This document shows, in pieces, positions 28,810 through 39,209 of a DNA stretch of 64,000 bases. The notes beneath the pieces were generated by a model. It was not told the DNA's origin, searched no databases, and was given only the letters and a program-made list of their open reading frames with translations. Origin of the DNA: Porphyromonas cangingivalis (GTDB taxonomy: Bacteria > Bacteroidota > Bacteroidia > Bacteroidales > Paludibacteraceae); NCBI GenBank assembly GCA_945902955.1, contig CAMDNO010000003.1, positions 1 through 64,000 on the forward strand, written 5' to 3'. Position numbers and translations under genes: made by a program. Positions within the stretch are counted from its first letter, which is position 1, and every line of letters begins with the position of its first letter.

Positions 28810-30033
28810 TTACGCTCTTGTTTTCAATTTTTTAGAAATAATATGCCAGAGCCCACTGATTATGGTTAGATAGCGAAATGGATAATAAAGTAAAAATAAC
28901 TTTTGATTTTTAATATCATACTTTTCTACCATAAATTTTTTAGAAGGAAAAAATAAGTCTATTAAATATTTAGCTATATCTTTCGGGTCCGAAAGTAGTT
29001 GTAAATTGTTGAGGTGTCCGGGTATAGCTGTTTTAGAAGGTTCGGTATATTTATAACCTTGTAAATACAAAATGAACTTACGTTTGTGTTTAGTTTTTAT
29101 TTTTCCAGCATATTTTTTCAAAATAATTTCAGGAATACTTTCTAACTCAAAAAATTCACTTACCATTAATATATATCTAAAAACAATATCAGTTGCTTTG
29201 TAGGCTTCGCATAATTTTTCGAACGATTTCCAATAAAAATCATTAGGTAAAGTATCTAATAAATTTGCTAAATCAATAAACGAGGTAAAATTCACATTTC
29301 CCTCTTCAAAATGCTTGTGAGCATGCAAAGCCACATGAATTATTTGATGGGGTGTGTCGAGTGCATAACCTTCATTTCCATTGATATTAGCGCTTATTTT
29401 TGAGGCAAAAACACGATCCATGTTCATCTTGAATTTTTCCACTTCTCGATGTAGTTTGATATGCAATTCGATGGAAACACCGTTGAGCGACATGGGTGGT
29501 AGATGCACAAAGTCCGATTTTTCACGAATGTAATCACTTACCGGTACCGATTTGCGATAACGGTAACCAAGTGATTTTAAAATTTCAACCGCCTTTTGAG
29601 CATTATTAGGTCGTATAAGTATATCAATATCACTAAATTGACGCAAACCAATTTTTAAATAAAGATGTTCGGTTAAATAAATTCCTTTTAGTGCAATTAC
29701 GTCAATTTCATGACTTTGAAGTGCATTTGCTGCATTAGAATAATGACCAAGTAGCAATATGCTACGATTGATTGTTTGCAAATAAGATTGTTCTATTTGA
29801 AAAATAATTTCGTTTGGAATGAGTTTTTTGTTTTTAAATTGGTCTAATTTATTTATAAAAAAGCCAGCAACACCACGTTTAACGACTTGAACTGCAAATG
29901 CATCCCAATTATTAATTTGGGGGAGGAGTGCATCAATTTTTGCTATGTCGTTTTCGGTACTAATTAGTTTTGAAACCAATAAAATTACTTTATCAGAAGG
30001 CCTTAGCAAAGTAGCTTTGTGTTTAAAAATCAT
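28810..30033 (-). CDS. Nucleotidyltransferase family protein (NTP_transf_5-like)
   Basis: VIALKGIYL, RQFSDIDILIRP, HIALHAHKHF. Confidence 0.75.
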   Translation of the reverse strand: MIFKHKATLLRPSDKVILLVSKLISTENDIAKIDALLPQINNWDAFAVQVVKRGVAGFFINKLDQFKNKKLIPNEIIFQIEQSYLQTINRSILLLGHYSNAANALQSHEIDVIALKGIYLTEHLYLKIGLRQFSDIDILIRPNNAQKAVEILKSLGYRYRKSVPVSDYIREKSDFVHLPPMSLNGVSIELHIKLHREVEKFKMNMDRVFASKISANINGNEGYALDTPHQIIHVALHAHKHFEEGNVNFTSFIDLANLLDTLPNDFYWKSFEKLCEAYKATDIVFRYILMVSEFFELESIPEIILKKYAGKIKTKHKRKFILYLQGYKYTEPSKTAIPGHLNNLQLLSDPKDIAKYLIDLFFPSKKFMVEKYDIKNQKLFLLYYPFRYLTIISGLWHIISKKLKTRA

Positions 30034-30200
30034 TAAATCAATTGAATGTCAATTAAATATCTTTTTTTAATTCGAAGTACAAATATACTACGAATTAATG
30101 AGAAATTAGAAAGAATGATGTTTTTGCAGATTAAATAAAATAGAAAAAGAGAATCTCATAAGAAATTCTCTTTTTTATAAAATTGAAACTGTTTTTTTTT

Positions 30201-30620
30201 TCAGTTCAAACCTGTACATGTACCACAAAAGCCGGAATAAGAGATTTCAATCGAATGAATATCAAAGTTTTTTAGTTGTGGTTTATTAAATAGTTCTTGT
30301 TTTAAATCAAACAAATCGTATACTTTGCCACATCCTTTACATATAAAATGTGCATGATTAGAAATGTCGGCATCGTAGCGTGCGTTTTTTTCGTCGATAG
30401 ATAAGTGCAATACTGCGCCTTTTTCTACAAATAAGTTTAATGTGTTGTAAATTGTTGTTTTCGATAGCGTTGGCATAAAAGGGCTGAGTGTGGAATAGAT
30501 TTCATCAATCGTTGGATGCGTTTTGTGAGTCATCAGATAATCCATTACTGCTGTTCGTTGAACCGAAGGCTTAATGTCGAACTGTTTCAAATACTTGTGA
30601 ATTTGCATGTAATTGTTCAT
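30201..30620 (-). CDS. Fur/PerR-family transcriptional regulator
   Basis: KPSVQRTAVMDYLMTHKTHPTIDEIY, HAHFICKGCGKVYD, GFCGTC. Confidence 0.92.
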   Translation of the reverse strand: MNNYMQIHKYLKQFDIKPSVQRTAVMDYLMTHKTHPTIDEIYSTLSPFMPTLSKTTIYNTLNLFVEKGAVLHLSIDEKNARYDADISNHAHFICKGCGKVYDLFDLKQELFNKPQLKNFDIHSIEISYSGFCGTCTGLN

Positions 30621-30813
30621 AATGTGAGGATTTTTGAATATATGTTTTATTTAAAATAGATTTCTATTAATGGAATTATAAAACTATAATGGTTACAAAG
30701 ATAAAATAAAATCAGTAGATTAAACTAAAAATAAAATAAATTAATAGCTAAATGATATATTTTTAACTAAGTTTAAACTTCTAAACATTTTTTAGTTGTT
30801 CGAAAAAATAAAA

Positions 30814-30838
30814 GAGTTGCAATTTTTTATTGCAACTC
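30814..30838 (-). terminator. Terminator after mdh
   Basis: GAGTTGCAAT..ATTGCAACTC hairpin. Confidence 0.6.
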
Positions 30839-30865
30839 ATCTAATTCTAAGAATTTTGATTTTTC

Positions 30866-31807
30866 TTACAACACGTTAATTTCTTTCAAAACATCGTTTG
30901 TTGCACGAACGGCAGCAGCACTTTTGTTGAATAACGCCATTTCTTCGTCGTTTAGTTTGTAGTCGATAATTTCTTCCAAACCATTTTTTCCGATAATGCA
31001 AGGTACACCAATACAAATATCATTTTGTCCGTATTCGCCTTCGAGTGAAACACAGCAAGGAATAATTTTTTTCTGGTTGTGAATAATCGATTCTACTAAA
31101 TAAGCAGCAGCAGCTCCGGGAGCATACCAAGCCGAAGTACCCAATAAACCTGTAAGTGTAGCACCACCTACCATAGTGTCGGCTACCACTTTAGCCAATT
31201 CTTCTTGACCCAAAACATCGCTTACAGGGCGTCCTTTATACGAAGCAAAACGTGTTAATGGAATCATAGTTGTGTCGCCGTGTCCGCCAATAACCATACC
31301 TTCAATTTCGGTTGGGTTTGCATTCATAGCTTTGCTCAAATAGCATTTGAAACGTGCACTATCCAAAGCACCACCCATACCAATAATTTTATTTTTTGGT
31401 AGTCCGGTAGCTTTTAATGCAAGGTAAGTCATCGTGTCCATTGGGTTACTTACCACTACAATAATAGTGTTTGGCGAGTATTTCAAAATGTTTTCGGCAA
31501 CACTTTTTACAATACCTGCATTTACTCCGATTAACTCTTCGCGAGTCATGCCTGGTTTACGTGGAATTCCAGAAGTGATAACTACTACATCCGAATCGGC
31601 TGTTTGTGCATAATCGTTTGTACAACCTACAATTGTTGAGTCGAAACCTAACAATGCGGCAGTTTGGGTCATATCTAAGGCTTTGCCTTCGGATACACCT
31701 TCTTTCACATCAAGCATTACAATCTGATCGGCTACTTCGTTGAATACAAGTACATTTGCACAGGTTGCACCTACATTTCCGGCGCCAACTACGGTTACTT
31801 TTGACAT
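30866..31807 (-). CDS. mdh: Malate dehydrogenase
   Basis: VTVVGAGNVGATCANVL, VITSGIPRKPGMTREEL, GMGGALDSARF, GGHGDTTMIPL. Confidence 0.93.
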   Translation of the reverse strand: MSKVTVVGAGNVGATCANVLVFNEVADQIVMLDVKEGVSEGKALDMTQTAALLGFDSTIVGCTNDYAQTADSDVVVITSGIPRKPGMTREELIGVNAGIVKSVAENILKYSPNTIIVVVSNPMDTMTYLALKATGLPKNKIIGMGGALDSARFKCYLSKAMNANPTEIEGMVIGGHGDTTMIPLTRFASYKGRPVSDVLGQEELAKVVADTMVGGATLTGLLGTSAWYAPGAAAAYLVESIIHNQKKIIPCCVSLEGEYGQNDICIGVPCIIGKNGLEEIIDYKLNDEEMALFNKSAAAVRATNDVLKEINVL

Positions 31808-31985
31808 AATTTTCTTATTTTTTTATTGTTTAAATTGATTTCAATTTTTTCGAATGCAAAGATAAAAAATTTTCTTGAATAATTAAAGAAAAATTTCTTT
31901 AATTGTTTGATTTTTATTAAAATATTTGATAGATGAATTTTGAGCCAGATTTTGTACATTTGTATTCACTAACAATCTTGAATCT

Positions 31986-32074
31986 CGTAATTCGTAATTG
32001 ATAATTCGTAATTGATAATTTGTAATTGATAATTCGTAATTGATAATTGATAATTGATAATTGATAATTGATAA
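31986..32074 (+). repeat. AT-rich tandem repeat (GTAATTGATAATTC grading into GATAATT) in the corA leader
   Basis: Direct reading; ends 3 nt before the corA ATG. Confidence 0.95.
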
Positions 32075-32077
32075 TAC

Positions 32078-33136
32078 ATGTCCAGATTTATAAAAAAGAA
32101 AAAAGAAGAAATTGGCCTATCGCCTTACGCATTGGTTTTCAGAGGTCTAAAGAAAACCGAAAAAGTATGGCTGAATGCTTTTGATTATAATGCAGATAGT
32201 TTTCGTGAATTTGAGGTCAAAACGCCAGAGCAACTTGTTGAATTAAAATCAAGCAAATCGACGAGTTGGTTGAATGTTTATGGCTTGGATAATGTCAAGT
32301 TAATGCAATCAATTTCGGCTGCATTTTCCATTGATAATTTGATCTTGTCGGATGTAATGAATCCTACAACGCGACCAAAAGTGCAGATACTTGATAGCAG
32401 CATTTATTTGAATATCAGAATGATTATACAAAATAAATCTGTTTTAGGTATGGATAATTTGAGTATAATTATTTCAGATAATATCCTTATTTCATTTCAG
32501 GAGCAAAAAGGGAACTTTTTTGAACCAATTAGAGAACGCATTCGTAAACCAACAAATAAAATTCGAAAAACAGGAACTGATTATCTGGCATTTGCATTGC
32601 TCGATGTGGTTGTCGACCATTATATTTTTGTTATTGGAGAGTTGGGCGAAGAAATTGAAACCCTCGAAGAGCAAATGTCCAACCAGCCGGGAAAAGATTT
32701 TATGGAACGCATAAATCACTTTAAACGTGAATTGAATTTTATTCGAAAAGTTATTAAACCGGCTAAAGAAATGATTTTAGGACTTGCTAAGCTGGAAACC
32801 GAGTTTATTAAAGACGAAAACCGAATCCATTTTAAGGAATTGATTGATAATATAAACGAAGCCAATGATTTAGCCGATAGTTACCGCGAAATGATTTATG
32901 ATATGATGAACAATTATCATACGACAATGAGCACTAAGTTGAACGAAATTATGCGTGTACTCACCATTATCTCAGTCATATTTATTCCAATTACGTTTAT
33001 TGTAGGAGTATATGGCACAAACTTCGACTATTTGCCCGAACTACATTGGAAATGGAGCTATTTTGCCATGTTGGGTGTAATGGCTTTAACTGTTTTGGGT
33101 ATGATTTGGTACTTCAAACGGAAAAAATGGTTTTGA
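32078..33136 (+). CDS. corA: CorA-type magnesium/cobalt transporter
   Basis: ISVIFIPITFIVGVYGTNFDYLPELHWKWSYF (GxN motif as YGTNF). Confidence 0.94.
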   Translation: MSRFIKKKKEEIGLSPYALVFRGLKKTEKVWLNAFDYNADSFREFEVKTPEQLVELKSSKSTSWLNVYGLDNVKLMQSISAAFSIDNLILSDVMNPTTRPKVQILDSSIYLNIRMIIQNKSVLGMDNLSIIISDNILISFQEQKGNFFEPIRERIRKPTNKIRKTGTDYLAFALLDVVVDHYIFVIGELGEEIETLEEQMSNQPGKDFMERINHFKRELNFIRKVIKPAKEMILGLAKLETEFIKDENRIHFKELIDNINEANDLADSYREMIYDMMNNYHTTMSTKLNEIMRVLTIISVIFIPITFIVGVYGTNFDYLPELHWKWSYFAMLGVMALTVLGMIWYFKRKKWF

Positions 33137-33721
33137 AACTTTTTTGAATTTTACTTCAAAATTTTTTAACGCATCAAAGCAGATACTTACGCCTATTGTT
33201 TCCCAATGATTTCCATCAAAATTATGTGCTTGAATAAGGTTTATTTTACAATATGTATCTTTTATAAGTAGGTTTTTCGATACAATTGTTTTTTTCGATT
33301 TGTAAATCTCTTCGTACCAATTTGTGGGAATTGCAGGAAATAATACTTCGAAGCAAAAAGTTTTGAGTGATTTATGGGTAATCCAATATACATTTTGAGG
33401 CGTGAAATAAACAACAGCATCTGGACTTCCGGTATGCATCCAACCCTTTGTATGGGGATATTTACTGAATACTTCGATATACAAATCGCCAAAATCCTTA
33501 TCGCGAAATTTCTCGGAAATATTAAATACTGTTCCTCTTATAGTAACCTGAAGGTCAATATCCTTTCGTTGCATTTCCATATCCGATTCCAAATCTGAAT
33601 TAAAACGCACAATATCAGTTGCATGAAGTACTTCTACGTAAAACTTATCTGCTTCCAAGGCTTGTTCACGTTCGTGTTGTAAGCTTTTAGAAAAGTTATG
33701 TGTCATAATCCTTTGACGCAT
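33086..33721 (-). CDS. Hypothetical protein, possible PD-(D/E)xK-like nuclease fold
   Basis: QRKDIDLQVTIRGTVFNISEKFRDKDFGDLYIE resembles D-Xn-ExK; 3' end overlaps corA antisense. Confidence 0.45.
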   Translation of the reverse strand: MRQRIMTHNFSKSLQHEREQALEADKFYVEVLHATDIVRFNSDLESDMEMQRKDIDLQVTIRGTVFNISEKFRDKDFGDLYIEVFSKYPHTKGWMHTGSPDAVVYFTPQNVYWITHKSLKTFCFEVLFPAIPTNWYEEIYKSKKTIVSKNLLIKDTYCKINLIQAHNFDGNHWETIGVSICFDALKNFEVKFKKVSKPFFPFEVPNHTQNS

Positions 33722-33771
33722 ATTTATGAATTTGACTTACAGTGTTTTGAGAAGGATTTTTGGTAAACTGT

Positions 33772-34452
33772 TTACAAATTCAATTCCCTAAATAATAATT
33801 CATAAATATATTCCCAATTTTTTTCGTAAAGCATAGTTTCAATATCGGAAAGTTGAGTAAAAGTATTGGATGAAAAAAACTTATCAGTGGCCGTTTGTTC
33901 GTCAAAATCAAAATCAGTTACAAGCCTTTCTACAATTAATTCACTAATGTCTTCGATTTTGATAATTGCCTTGTTGTTTGTTTTTTTCAACATTCGCAAA
34001 GAATTAACTGTACAAAAACAAATTTGGTGGGTTGGTTCAGGATATTCTGTCATTTGTTGAAAAAAAACTTCTCTCGTAATTTCGCCTTCCATATATCGAC
34101 TAATTCTGCGTTGAACTTTATCTTCAGCTACAGGTCCCTCAACAATGTCGTAATCGTGTTTTTGTTCGGGGTTTTCTAAATTTCTATTCAGAATGATAAA
34201 ATCAAACCACTCATTGTTGTACTCACTGAAACGTAAAGTTTTTAAATTTTCTTCCGAAAAGGCTCTCTCATAGAATGTGAATTCAGTAACAACACCATTA
34301 GTCTGATTTACTTTTCCGATAATTTCTGCCCATTCCTCAGCTTGTTTTCGGTATTTTGTAACATAAAATCCTTTGCCAAAGTCCTTGTTGGCTTGACATT
34401 TATTTAAATCTACAGTTTCTATCTCTGCATAGCTGCCGTGAAAAACTTTCAT
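33772..34452 (-). CDS. DUF3990-like protein (predicted ADP-ribosyltransferase fold)
   Basis: VFHGSYAEIETVDLNKCQANKDFGKGFYVTKYRKQAEEWA. Confidence 0.8.
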   Translation of the reverse strand: MKVFHGSYAEIETVDLNKCQANKDFGKGFYVTKYRKQAEEWAEIIGKVNQTNGVVTEFTFYERAFSEENLKTLRFSEYNNEWFDFIILNRNLENPEQKHDYDIVEGPVAEDKVQRRISRYMEGEITREVFFQQMTEYPEPTHQICFCTVNSLRMLKKTNNKAIIKIEDISELIVERLVTDFDFDEQTATDKFFSSNTFTQLSDIETMLYEKNWEYIYELLFRELNL

Positions 34453-34688
34453 TATCGCAATCCTCCGTTTTTATAACAAATCCTATACAAGTAATCTACT
34501 GTATGAAATGGATTTGCTGTATGCAATGCTTTCCAATTCTCGTTTAGAAAAGTCCAACCTCCGTATTTTTTTAAATAAAAAAATCCGTCTTGTACTTTCA
34601 TTTTATAAGCTGCAGCAAATTCTGGTACAATATAAGTTATAAAACTTATTTTATCGCTCGTTGCTTTATTTAATACTTTTGTTTCCAT
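34452..34688 (-). CDS. DUF3791-like small protein
   Basis: KISFITYIVPEFAAAYKM...GGWTFLNENWKALHTANPFHTVDYL; TAATG overlap with the downstream gene. Confidence 0.75.
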   Translation of the reverse strand: METKVLNKATSDKISFITYIVPEFAAAYKMKVQDGFFYLKKYGGWTFLNENWKALHTANPFHTVDYLYRICYKNGGLR

Positions 34689-34713
34689 ACAATTTTAATT
34701 TTTTGACAGCACA

Positions 34714-34747
34714 CAAACTTACAATTATTTTTTGAAATAATGACAAA
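34714..34747 (-). promoter_or_regulatory. Promoter of the DUF3791/DUF3990 operon with palindrome in the spacer
   Basis: TTTG (34744-34747) -N22- TAAGTTTG (34714-34721); ATTATTT-TTTG-AAATAAT at 34724-34741. Confidence 0.5.
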
Positions 34748-34794
34748 ATTAGATTTTGGTATATTATTTTTTTTTTTCGACTGTTATATTTATG

Positions 34795-36477
34795 CTAAAT
34801 TTGTACTATTTTTAAAATACAAGCCGAATGTTTCAAAACGGTAACTTCAAATTTATCTTTAGATGTCAAAATTGTTTTAAACTCTTCTTTATCAGCGTTT
34901 AAAATGTCATTTACGAAAACTTGTTTTCCATTTTCAATTTGTAAAAAATCAAAAACTTCGAGTGGAATCGAGATTTTAATATTAGCCTCGTTTGAATTAA
35001 AATTTACCACAATTAGCAACAACTCGTTTTCAAATTTTCGCAGAAAAGCAAACTGCTTATTTGTATTAAAATGTGGATTTTCAAAATTAGCATATTCTAA
35101 ATCATATAGTTGACCATGAGTTATTGCTTTTTCAGTAAGCGTAATACTCATCAACTTTTTATAAAAACTTTTTATCAGTTTTTGTTCGTCGGTTAATTTA
35201 TCTTCACCAAATTTCCCGTTGTTAAACCAGTTTTGTACGGTTTCAATACTTCGGTAATCGAAAATGGTTGTTCTGCCGTCCGGTCCGCTAAAACCTTCGT
35301 TTTCCATGCCTTTTTCGCCTAATTCCTGACCTGAATATATCATAACCGGTGCCTTGGTTAAAGTGGCGGCTACAACCATTGCCGGAAAAGCCTGTTTAGC
35401 ATCTTTACAGAAAAAGTCGGACGCAATGCGCTGTTCATCATGGTTTTCCAAGAAGTTTAACATATTGCTTTCGATACCTTCGAGGGCTTGCCAACAATGC
35501 GTAATATCGCTTGCAGCATGATTTTCAGTCAGAATGGCACGGAGTTTATCGTACAGCCCAACTTTATCGTACAAATAGTCGAATTTACCATTGAATATAT
35601 AATTGCGATACTCGTTCGGGTTATAAACTTCGGCAATAAATATTAGTTCCGGAAAATTGTTTTTTAAGCGTGGGATTACCCAGCCCCAAAATTCCACAGG
35701 AACCATTTCGGCCATATCGCAACGAAATCCATCCACTTTTTTTGAAGCCCAAAAATGTAGTATGTCGTACATTTTGAGCCAAGTATCGGGTAGGGGGTCG
35801 AACTGTTTTTGACCTCCTTCGGTGTAATTTACGCCGTAATTCAATTTTATCGTTTCGTACCAATCGTTTACAGTTGGAGTTGCCGTAAACTGATCATTTC
35901 CGGTAGCTTTAGCCGGGAATTCATTGTAATCTTTTATGTCAAAATTAGGTTTAAATGCCTTATTTGGAATGTAATAAAAGTTGTTAAACGGCGAAAATGC
36001 CCAACTGGAATTATCGGTTTCTCCTAAATCTTTTATTCCGTCGGGTTTGGCATCCGAATGGTATTCGCGCGCCACATGGTTGGGAATAAAGTCGATAATA
36101 ACTTTTAAATCGGCTTTGTGTGTGCGTTTTACAAGGTTTTCGAATTCCAACATGCGTTTATCAACATCAACAGCCAAATCGGGATCCACATCATAATAAT
36201 CTTTAACAGCATAAGGCGAGCCTGCTTTACCTTTTACAACTGCTTTGTGGTCGGGTTTTATGCCATTGTCAGCATAATTGGTCTGTGTAGCATGTTCTAA
36301 AATCCCTGTAAACCAAACATGCGAAATACCTAAATTTTTTATTTCAATGAGAGCTTTGGCAGTAAAGTTGTTCATTTTACCACAGCCATTTTCGGTAAGG
36401 GTGCCATCGAATTTATTGGTTTTGGTTCTATTTCCAAAATGACGAACTAAAACTTGATAAAGGGTAAATTTTGCCAT
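34795..36477 (-). CDS. Alpha-amylase family glycoside hydrolase (GH13)
   Basis: VIIDFIPNHVAREY, VDGFRCDMAEMVP, IFIAEVYNP, FLENHDEQR. Confidence 0.92.
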   Translation of the reverse strand: MAKFTLYQVLVRHFGNRTKTNKFDGTLTENGCGKMNNFTAKALIEIKNLGISHVWFTGILEHATQTNYADNGIKPDHKAVVKGKAGSPYAVKDYYDVDPDLAVDVDKRMLEFENLVKRTHKADLKVIIDFIPNHVAREYHSDAKPDGIKDLGETDNSSWAFSPFNNFYYIPNKAFKPNFDIKDYNEFPAKATGNDQFTATPTVNDWYETIKLNYGVNYTEGGQKQFDPLPDTWLKMYDILHFWASKKVDGFRCDMAEMVPVEFWGWVIPRLKNNFPELIFIAEVYNPNEYRNYIFNGKFDYLYDKVGLYDKLRAILTENHAASDITHCWQALEGIESNMLNFLENHDEQRIASDFFCKDAKQAFPAMVVAATLTKAPVMIYSGQELGEKGMENEGFSGPDGRTTIFDYRSIETVQNWFNNGKFGEDKLTDEQKLIKSFYKKLMSITLTEKAITHGQLYDLEYANFENPHFNTNKQFAFLRKFENELLLIVVNFNSNEANIKISIPLEVFDFLQIENGKQVFVNDILNADKEEFKTILTSKDKFEVTVLKHSACILKIVQI

Positions 36478-36480
36478 TTT

Positions 36481-37659
36481 TTATTTGTCTGAAATGCTTT
36501 CGTTATTATCTTTCATTTTTACAATCGAAAACGTTATATCTCTGATTGCTATTGTTTTAAATGAGGTGTTGCTGCTCGATTTTGTGCTAATTATTAAATT
36601 GTCAATCCATATTGTTGCTCCGGCAGGTACAATAAAACCAAAATTATTTCCATATCCAAATATCTCAACTTCAGTTTGATATACATATACATTGTTAATA
36701 AAATAATAAATTATGCCAGCCATTTTTACAACTTTAAGCTTATTTTTACCCGTTTTATTGATAGTTGTTTTTTTGAGTTGTGAATAATAACTGTACCAAG
36801 CGCTATTGCCGGGATACATATTTTGCTCACGGTTTATTTTAAAATATTCGGTCGTGTCTTTTGTATTAACTGCGAAAACCATCCCAAATTGGTCGGTATT
36901 AGCTTTTGTTTCGGCATCTATTTCCATTTCGAACGAAAAATCAGATTTAATATTAATGTAATCGTTCTGAACTGATAGCAATATACCATACGAAGAGGTA
37001 AATTTCGAACTGAATTTTAATTGTTTGTTGTCGATTTCGGCAGTGTAATTCGTATTTGTACCTAAATCCCAGCCCGTATCCGATTTACTACCTGTGTTAA
37101 AAGTGAGCCAAAGTCGTTGTGTGAATTTTGATGTGTCGACCAACAATTCGGTAGTTGTATAAAGCGGCGTTAAAGTGCTTTCGGAAAATAATTCATCAAC
37201 ATAATAATTGCGACGTTCGCGTCGGTAGTTTATGTTCCAAGGGCGATTGTCAACTTTATCGCCACCACACATTAGCGATTTCCAATCGCCGTTTTCGAGT
37301 GTGGTATTCAAATGTTTACGCCCCAAAATACCATGTCCCATTTCATGAAAAATAAGATTTTCCTTCATATAGTCGGCTCCGGCAACTACACTTATTTTTT
37401 TCCAATACACGGAGTCAATTTCAATTCGAATAGGGTTTTCGTAATGACATAAACCGGCTTGATCGTTTTTCAATTTAGCAAATTCTATTATTAAACCTTC
37501 AGTTTGAAGTTTATAGTCTTTGCCTCGTTTGGCAGCTTCAAGTTCAAATCTCTGAACATACTCAACAAAAATAGGTTCAACTCTATATTCGTGCGGATCG
37601 CCACATGAGGCGACCATAATGGCTATTAATAGACTAAAAATATAAAACGATAGTTTCAT
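36481..37659 (-). CDS. Lipoprotein with zinc-metalloprotease-like motif
   Basis: Lipobox AIMVASCG; NLIFHEMGHGILGRKH. Confidence 0.7.
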   Translation of the reverse strand: MKLSFYIFSLLIAIMVASCGDPHEYRVEPIFVEYVQRFELEAAKRGKDYKLQTEGLIIEFAKLKNDQAGLCHYENPIRIEIDSVYWKKISVVAGADYMKENLIFHEMGHGILGRKHLNTTLENGDWKSLMCGGDKVDNRPWNINYRRERRNYYVDELFSESTLTPLYTTTELLVDTSKFTQRLWLTFNTGSKSDTGWDLGTNTNYTAEIDNKQLKFSSKFTSSYGILLSVQNDYINIKSDFSFEMEIDAETKANTDQFGMVFAVNTKDTTEYFKINREQNMYPGNSAWYSYYSQLKKTTINKTGKNKLKVVKMAGIIYYFINNVYVYQTEVEIFGYGNNFGFIVPAGATIWIDNLIISTKSSSNTSFKTIAIRDITFSIVKMKDNNESISDK

Positions 37660-37763
37660 TTTTGAATTGGTTACAAAAATATTTATGCAAAAGTAAACAA
37701 AAATGGAAGTAATTCGTTATTCATGTAAACAATTAAAACATTAATTTAAACAAATAAATAAAC

Positions 37764-38252
37764 ATGGCAACAGTTACATTTAAAGGAACCCCCGTATCGA
37801 CAAATGGAAGTTTACCTGCAGTAGGAACACAAGCACCAGATTTTAAATTGGTAGGTGCTGGTTTGAACGAAATTAGTCTGGCCGACTTTAAAGGCAAAAA
37901 ATTAGTTTTAAACATTTTTCCAAGTATCGACACTGGTGTGTGTGCTGCTTCGGTTCGTAATTTTAATAAATGGGCTGCAGCTCAAGAAAATACGGTAGTG
38001 CTTTGTGTATCAAAAGATTTACCTTTTGCTTCAGGCCGTTTTTGTGGTGCCGAAGGTATCGAAAACGTAACTATTGCATCCGATTTTCGTTACAACAGCT
38101 TTGCAACCGATTATGGTGTGTTGATGACTGATGGCGTATTAGGAGGTTTAATGGCTCGCTCTGTAGTAGCTATCGACGAAAACGGCAAAGTAACATATAA
38201 TCAGCTTGTTCCCGAAATTGTGGAAGAACCGAATTACGACGTGAAATTCTGA
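37764..38252 (+). CDS. tpx: Thiol peroxidase
   Basis: [42 protein letters not shown]. Confidence 0.94.
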   Translation: MATVTFKGTPVSTNGSLPAVGTQAPDFKLVGAGLNEISLADFKGKKLVLNIFPSIDTGVCAASVRNFNKWAAAQENTVVLCVSKDLPFASGRFCGAEGIENVTIASDFRYNSFATDYGVLMTDGVLGGLMARSVVAIDENGKVTYNQLVPEIVEEPNYDVKF

Positions 38253-38310
38253 TAAATATAAAAAGAAAAGGCATTTCGTTTGGATAACGCGATGCTGTTT
38301 ACGTGTGAAG

Positions 38311-38347
38311 ATATCCTCCTCTTACTTTATAAGTAGCGGGAGGATAT
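38311..38347 (+). terminator. Terminator after tpx
   Basis: ATATCCTCC...GGAGGATAT then T-rich. Confidence 0.6.
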
Positions 38348-38458
38348 TGTTTTAAAGTTAATAAATTTGCCCCATGCCACTCTCGCCATTAGTTAGCGGG
38401 ATAAATTATGGGGCTGTAATATACTATCGTCTCTTAAAAATTTAAAAAACAAACAATA

Positions 38459-39112
38459 ATGAAAAAAAACAAACAATTTGGTGAAACCGTAGAAGGTTAC
38501 AACATCCCGGTTTTAAACGAACGTGAAATTAGAGCTGCTGCCGGAATTTTATTTCTGGCTGTATTTATTGCATTGATGCAGATAGTATTTAATGGTAATT
38601 TTTTACCAATTAAATATATGGTTACAATATTTTTGATTGATTTTTTAATTCGTGTTTTTATTAATCCTAAATATGCACCATCGCTTATTTTAGGAAGATT
38701 AATTGTTTCGCGTCAAAATCCCGAATATGTGGGAGCAGTACAAAAGAAATTTGCATGGATAATTGGCGTAATAATGGCTGCAACAATGTTTGTACTCATG
38801 GTCGTGCTTAATACTTACAGCGCAATTTCGGGTATAATTTGTCTTATTTGTCTTATCTTTTTATTTTTCGAATCAGCCTTTGGAATTTGTTTGGGATGCT
38901 TGTTTTATGGTTGGTTTTACAAAGAAAAGGCCCAGTATTGCCCAGGAGAAGTGTGTGATATGAAAGCAAAACAAGAAATTCAAAAAACTTCATGGTTGCA
39001 AGTGGCTGTAGTTGTGCTTTTTATCGTTTTTGTTGTGTTGTTTGTTTCTTTGTCGAAAGATATGTTGAGCGAAAAACCAGTAGAACTTTTTCAAATGTTA
39101 AAATCAAAATAA
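38459..39112 (+). CDS. DUF4395-like membrane protein
   Basis: FINPKYAPSLILGRLIV; several TM segments. Confidence 0.7.
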   Translation: MKKNKQFGETVEGYNIPVLNEREIRAAAGILFLAVFIALMQIVFNGNFLPIKYMVTIFLIDFLIRVFINPKYAPSLILGRLIVSRQNPEYVGAVQKKFAWIIGVIMAATMFVLMVVLNTYSAISGIICLICLIFLFFESAFGICLGCLFYGWFYKEKAQYCPGEVCDMKAKQEIQKTSWLQVAVVVLFIVFVVLFVSLSKDMLSEKPVELFQMLKSK

Positions 39113-39209
39113 GCGTTTTAGTTCAATAGAATCTTTGTTTCAACTTGCCGGCAGGCTATGAAATTTGTATCTTTGCAGGTTCAATTTTTTTTGAAAAATA
39201 TAAACTATT

